Shown: positions 14,929 to 16,803 of the stretch, one piece after another | Numbering within the stretch: position 1 is the stretch's first letter | Layout: every line of letters begins with the position of its first letter | Assembly: GCA_938004025.1 (NCBI GenBank) | Contig: CALKXC010000063.1 | Span: 1-16,803 of the forward strand | DNA: 16,803 nt | Source: an uncultured Leucothrix sp. | GTDB taxonomy: Bacteria > Pseudomonadota > Gammaproteobacteria > Thiotrichales > Thiotrichaceae | Direction of reading: 5' to 3' | The notes under the pieces: generated by a model | The model's input: the letters and a program-made list of their open reading frames with translations, nothing else | The model's database searches: none | What the model was told of the DNA's origin: nothing | Translations under genes and position numbers: made by a program

Positions 14929-14945
14929 GTAGACAAGCTGTCTAC
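14929..14945. repeat. Perfect 7-bp palindrome near the IS66 left end
   Basis: GTAGACA (14929-14935), AGC, TGTCTAC (14939-14945). It lies 22 bp inside the element, between the terminal repeat and tnpA. It could be a binding site for an IS66 protein or part of a subterminal repeat. Confidence 0.45.
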
Positions 14946-14957
14946 TCCGCGCGAAGC

Positions 14958-14982
14958 TGTGCTCCACTAATAAAGGAGCACA
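14958..14982 (+). promoter_or_regulatory. Hairpin that masks the tnpA ribosome-binding site
   Basis: TGTGCTCC (14958-14965) and GGAGCACA (14975-14982) are exact complements around a 9-nt loop. GGAG (14975-14978) is the Shine-Dalgarno of tnpA, six bases before its ATG at 14985, so it sits inside the stem. In a transcript read in from outside, the hairpin would hide the ribosome site. A similar device is known for IS10 and IS50; applying it here is inference. Confidence 0.55.
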
Positions 14983-14984
14983 TC

Positions 14985-15323
14985 ATGCATAGCAATTTAC
15001 CCATTATCGAGCCTCGATTAAAAACCCTGAGTCGTAAATCATTCTGGCAACGACATGTTGATCAATGGAAAATCTCCGATCTTTCTAAGAAGGAGTATTG
15101 CAGGCAACACGCATTGGTGTACCAGCAAATGGTGTATTGGAGTAGTAAAGAGAAAAAGCCGGTGGCCGATCAGCCAGAAAAAAACAGTGGCTTTGTTGCT
15201 GTCACTGTTGCAGCCGTAGACAGTGACCAAAGCCTGAGTATTCGCTTACCCAACGGGTTGATGATCGAAGGGATCAATAGCCATAGTTTTACTCTGGTGG
15301 GCAGGCTTCTGGAGCAACTATGA
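14985..15323 (+). CDS. tnpA: IS66-family accessory protein TnpA
   Basis: 112 residues, the usual size. The N-terminal half RKSFWQRHVDQWKISDLSKKEYCRQHALVYQQMVYWSSKEK is the helix-turn-helix-like region typical of IS66 TnpA (W..h...w..SglS..~yCr...l....~~yW..k). The C-terminal half FVAVTV…LSIRLPNGLMIEG carries the usual 'fv.v.v....i.lpnG..i' beta segment. The protein is required with TnpB for efficient transposition in studied IS66 elements; the molecular role is thought to be DNA binding. A strong Shine-Dalgarno GGAG is present but lies in a stem-loop. The stop overlaps the tnpB start as ATGA (15320-15323). Confidence 0.92.
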   Translation: MHSNLPIIEPRLKTLSRKSFWQRHVDQWKISDLSKKEYCRQHALVYQQMVYWSSKEKKPVADQPEKNSGFVAVTVAAVDSDQSLSIRLPNGLMIEGINSHSFTLVGRLLEQL

Positions 15324-15691
15324 GGGGTGGACATGCGCTTCGTCCAGATGTTGGCTTGCCGACGATCTATCTCTATCGTGATGCCGTCGATTTTCGCAAG
15401 GGGCATCGGGGCTTATCGGTGATCGTACAAATTGAATTTGGCCATGACCCTTTCGCTGGCGTGCTCTATGTTTTCAGAAATCGTACATCAACCAAACTGA
15501 AGATCCTGTTTTGGGAGAACAATGGATTTGTGCTCTATTACAAAAGTTTGGCTGAGGAAAAATTCCACTGGCCAAGCTCTGCCGATGAGCTGTTAACGAT
15601 TACCGGTGAGCAGCTAAACTTCCTGCTAGACGGCTACGATATTAGTCGTATGAAACCGCACAGAGCACTGCGTTATGAGTCGGTCTGTTAA
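15320..15691 (+). CDS. tnpB: IS66-family accessory protein TnpB
   Basis: 123 residues, slightly longer than the common 115. The signature IYLYRDAVDFRKGHRGLSVIV (about residues 16-36) matches 'iyl....vDmRKs.~GL..~v'. It is followed by DPFAGVLYVFRNRTSTKLKILFWENNGFVLYYKSLAEEKFHWP, the core 'dpf...lfvF.nr....iKil.wd.~Gf.l..krL....f.wP'. The Ser in the usual RKS is His-region changed (KGHRGL), and the usual RDK before IK is TST. ATGA overlap with tnpA indicates coupled translation; tnpC starts 24 bp downstream. Confidence 0.93.
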   Translation: MRGGHALRPDVGLPTIYLYRDAVDFRKGHRGLSVIVQIEFGHDPFAGVLYVFRNRTSTKLKILFWENNGFVLYYKSLAEEKFHWPSSADELLTITGEQLNFLLDGYDISRMKPHRALRYESVC

Positions 15692-15715
15692 TGCTTAAAT
15701 GCTACAATACGGGGC

Positions 15716-16803
15716 ATGTCAGCACACGAAATCATCAACGCAGAATCACCCTCTGCTATAGGCGAAATACCTACGCTTGATGAGATGAAGGTGGCGTATC
15801 TAACTCAGCAGAAACTGATCGACGAGAAGAATGTCGAGATCAGAAACAAGCAGGCCTGGATCGAAATTCTCGAAGAGAAGCTACGTCTGGCGGATCAGCG
15901 CAAGTTCGGCGCCAGTAGTGAAAAGAATCTATCGCAGAAAGACTGGTTGGCCGATGAGGCAGAAACGTTAGCCGACGGCCAAAGCGACCCTAATGATGGT
16001 GAGATCTATCCGGAGGCCGATTCAGAATCTGCTGATAAGAAACCGGCGCGTAAGCGACGTAAAGGGCTTAACCCCGATCTACCTCGCGTACAAAAATACA
16101 TTCACCTAAGTGACGAAGAACGCGAAGGCGCTTTAGAAACCTTTTTCGTCAAAGTTAAGGAAGAGCTGGACATCATCCCTTCCAAAGTGCAGGTGATCGA
16201 GATCATGCAGGAGAAGGCAGTCTATCTAGATGAAGATGGCGAGCGGTTTCTCAAGGCCGCTGCTCGTCCTGCACACCCAGCTGGCAAGAGCATCGCCTCG
16301 GTTCAATTACTGGCGTGGATCATCATTGCTAAGTATGCCGATGGCATGCCGCTGTACAGGCTAGAGAAAATACTGGCCCGTTACGGTGGTGATATCACCC
16401 GTACAACGATGGCAAATTGGATTATTCGACTCTTACCTACATTGCAACCGTTACTGGGTCGTCTTGAGCAGCATCTGATGGCCATGGATTACATCCAGGG
16501 CGATGAGACAAGACAGCAAGTGCTCAAGGAGCCAGGTATGGCACCCACCGGGGATAAATGGATTTGGTTGTTGCGAGGAGGTCCACCCGGAGAAAAATCG
16601 GTGGTGTTATTCAACTACGATAAATCGCGCGGAGGAGCTGTAGCAGAGCGGTTGCTCGAAAGCTTCACAGGAAGGTATTTCCAGAGTGATGGTTACAGCG
16701 GCTACGACAAACCGTGTGCGCTGAAAAAACTGGTGCATCTGGGATGCATGGACCATGGCCGGCGCAAGGTCGTTGAGGCCATCAAGGCTGGTAAGGAGGC
16801 TCA
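15716..16803 (+). CDS. tnpC: IS66-family transposase TnpC, 3' end outside the window
   Basis: An open frame of 362 residues runs from the ATG at 15716 to the right edge without a stop; full proteins have about 500. N-terminal coiled coil LDEMKVAYLTQQKLIDEKNVEIRNKQAWIEILEEKL (about 21-56) is followed by the IS66 mark RKFGASSEK (62-70). Next are the acidic and basic linker, ELDIIPSKVQVIE (150-162), HPAGKSIASVQLLAWIIIAKYADGMPLYR (187-215), QGDETRQQVLKE (261-272, first catalytic Asp D263) and FQSDGYSGYD (322-331, second Asp D325). The final catalytic Glu should be beyond the edge. The region where many IS66 transposases carry a CxxC…C zinc site (about 125-180) has no cysteine, as in one known subgroup. 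Only a poor ribosome site (CGGGGC directly before ATG) is visible, so coupling to tnpB is likely. Confidence 0.92.
   Translation, partial: MSAHEIINAESPSAIGEIPTLDEMKVAYLTQQKLIDEKNVEIRNKQAWIEILEEKLRLADQRKFGASSEKNLSQKDWLADEAETLADGQSDPNDGEIYPEADSESADKKPARKRRKGLNPDLPRVQKYIHLSDEEREGALETFFVKVKEELDIIPSKVQVIEIMQEKAVYLDEDGERFLKAAARPAHPAGKSIASVQLLAWIIIAKYADGMPLYRLEKILARYGGDITRTTMANWIIRLLPTLQPLLGRLEQHLMAMDYIQGDETRQQVLKEPGMAPTGDKWIWLLRGGPPGEKSVVLFNYDKSRGGAVAERLLESFTGRYFQSDGYSGYDKPCALKKLVHLGCMDHGRRKVVEAIKAGKEA

Larger units (their letters stand above)
14907..16803 (+). mobile_element. IS66-family insertion sequence (left end and most of tnpC; right end outside)
   Basis: The left end starts with GTAAGCG at 14907, the conserved terminal bases of IS66-family inverted repeats. 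It is followed by the standard tnpA-tnpB-tnpC order on one strand. The element is inserted about 24 bp before the IS481-family transposase start, with 8 bp of candidate duplicated target on its left. Nothing breaks its three genes within the window, so it may be an intact and recent arrival. Confidence 0.85.

Noticed and set aside
1..16803. CRISPR array, toxin-antitoxin pair or phage genes
   Set aside because: No regularly spaced repeats, no small paired genes and no phage structural or integrase genes other than the IS transposases are visible.

Overview
The window looks like an accessory surface-polysaccharide locus of a Gram-negative bacterium, probably a gammaproteobacterium and possibly marine. 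This rests on the gene families (Wzx flippase, O-antigen polymerase/ligase, WecA-type initiator, WcaF-type acetyltransferase, FkbM methyltransferases), the moderate GC content, and the IS256, IS481 and IS66 elements. The sequence alone does not fix the genus.

Layout. Positions 1-140 hold the C-terminal end of an upstream gene, possibly an acyltransferase-3. Positions 200-4222 form a tight plus-strand operon. It encodes a two-domain 'sporadic carbohydrate cluster' protein (2OG-Fe(II) oxygenase fused to a LIC12192-like domain), two GT-B glycosyltransferases and a WcaF-type O-acetyltransferase, with overlapping or nearly touching junctions. A minus-strand O-antigen polymerase/ligase gene (4279-5604) converges on this operon. 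A second plus-strand group (5726-9059) encodes an FkbM methyltransferase, a class I SAM methyltransferase and a secreted FN3-SASA carbohydrate esterase. It converges with a minus-strand group read from 12791 down to 9104: a WecA-like sugar-1-phosphate transferase, a second FkbM methyltransferase and a Wzx-type flippase.

From 12792 there is about 500 bp without genes but rich in inverted repeats. It is followed by nested mobile elements running to the window end: a truncated IS256 transposase, cut by an IS481-family element, which in turn carries an IS66-family element (tnpA-tnpB-tnpC, the last running off the edge).

Working model (inference). The WecA-like enzyme loads the first sugar-1-phosphate on undecaprenyl phosphate and the two glycosyltransferases extend the unit. 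The oxygenase fusion, acetyltransferase and three methyltransferases decorate it. Wzx flips it and the Wzy/ligase-type protein polymerises or ligates it. The FN3-SASA enzyme may trim acetyl groups outside the cytoplasm. No wzz, no export genes and no nucleotide-sugar synthesis genes are seen, so this is part of a larger locus.

The most unusual item is the 2OG-oxygenase/LIC12192 fusion at the head of the operon. Next are structured leaders over the transposase starts and the three-layer IS nest.
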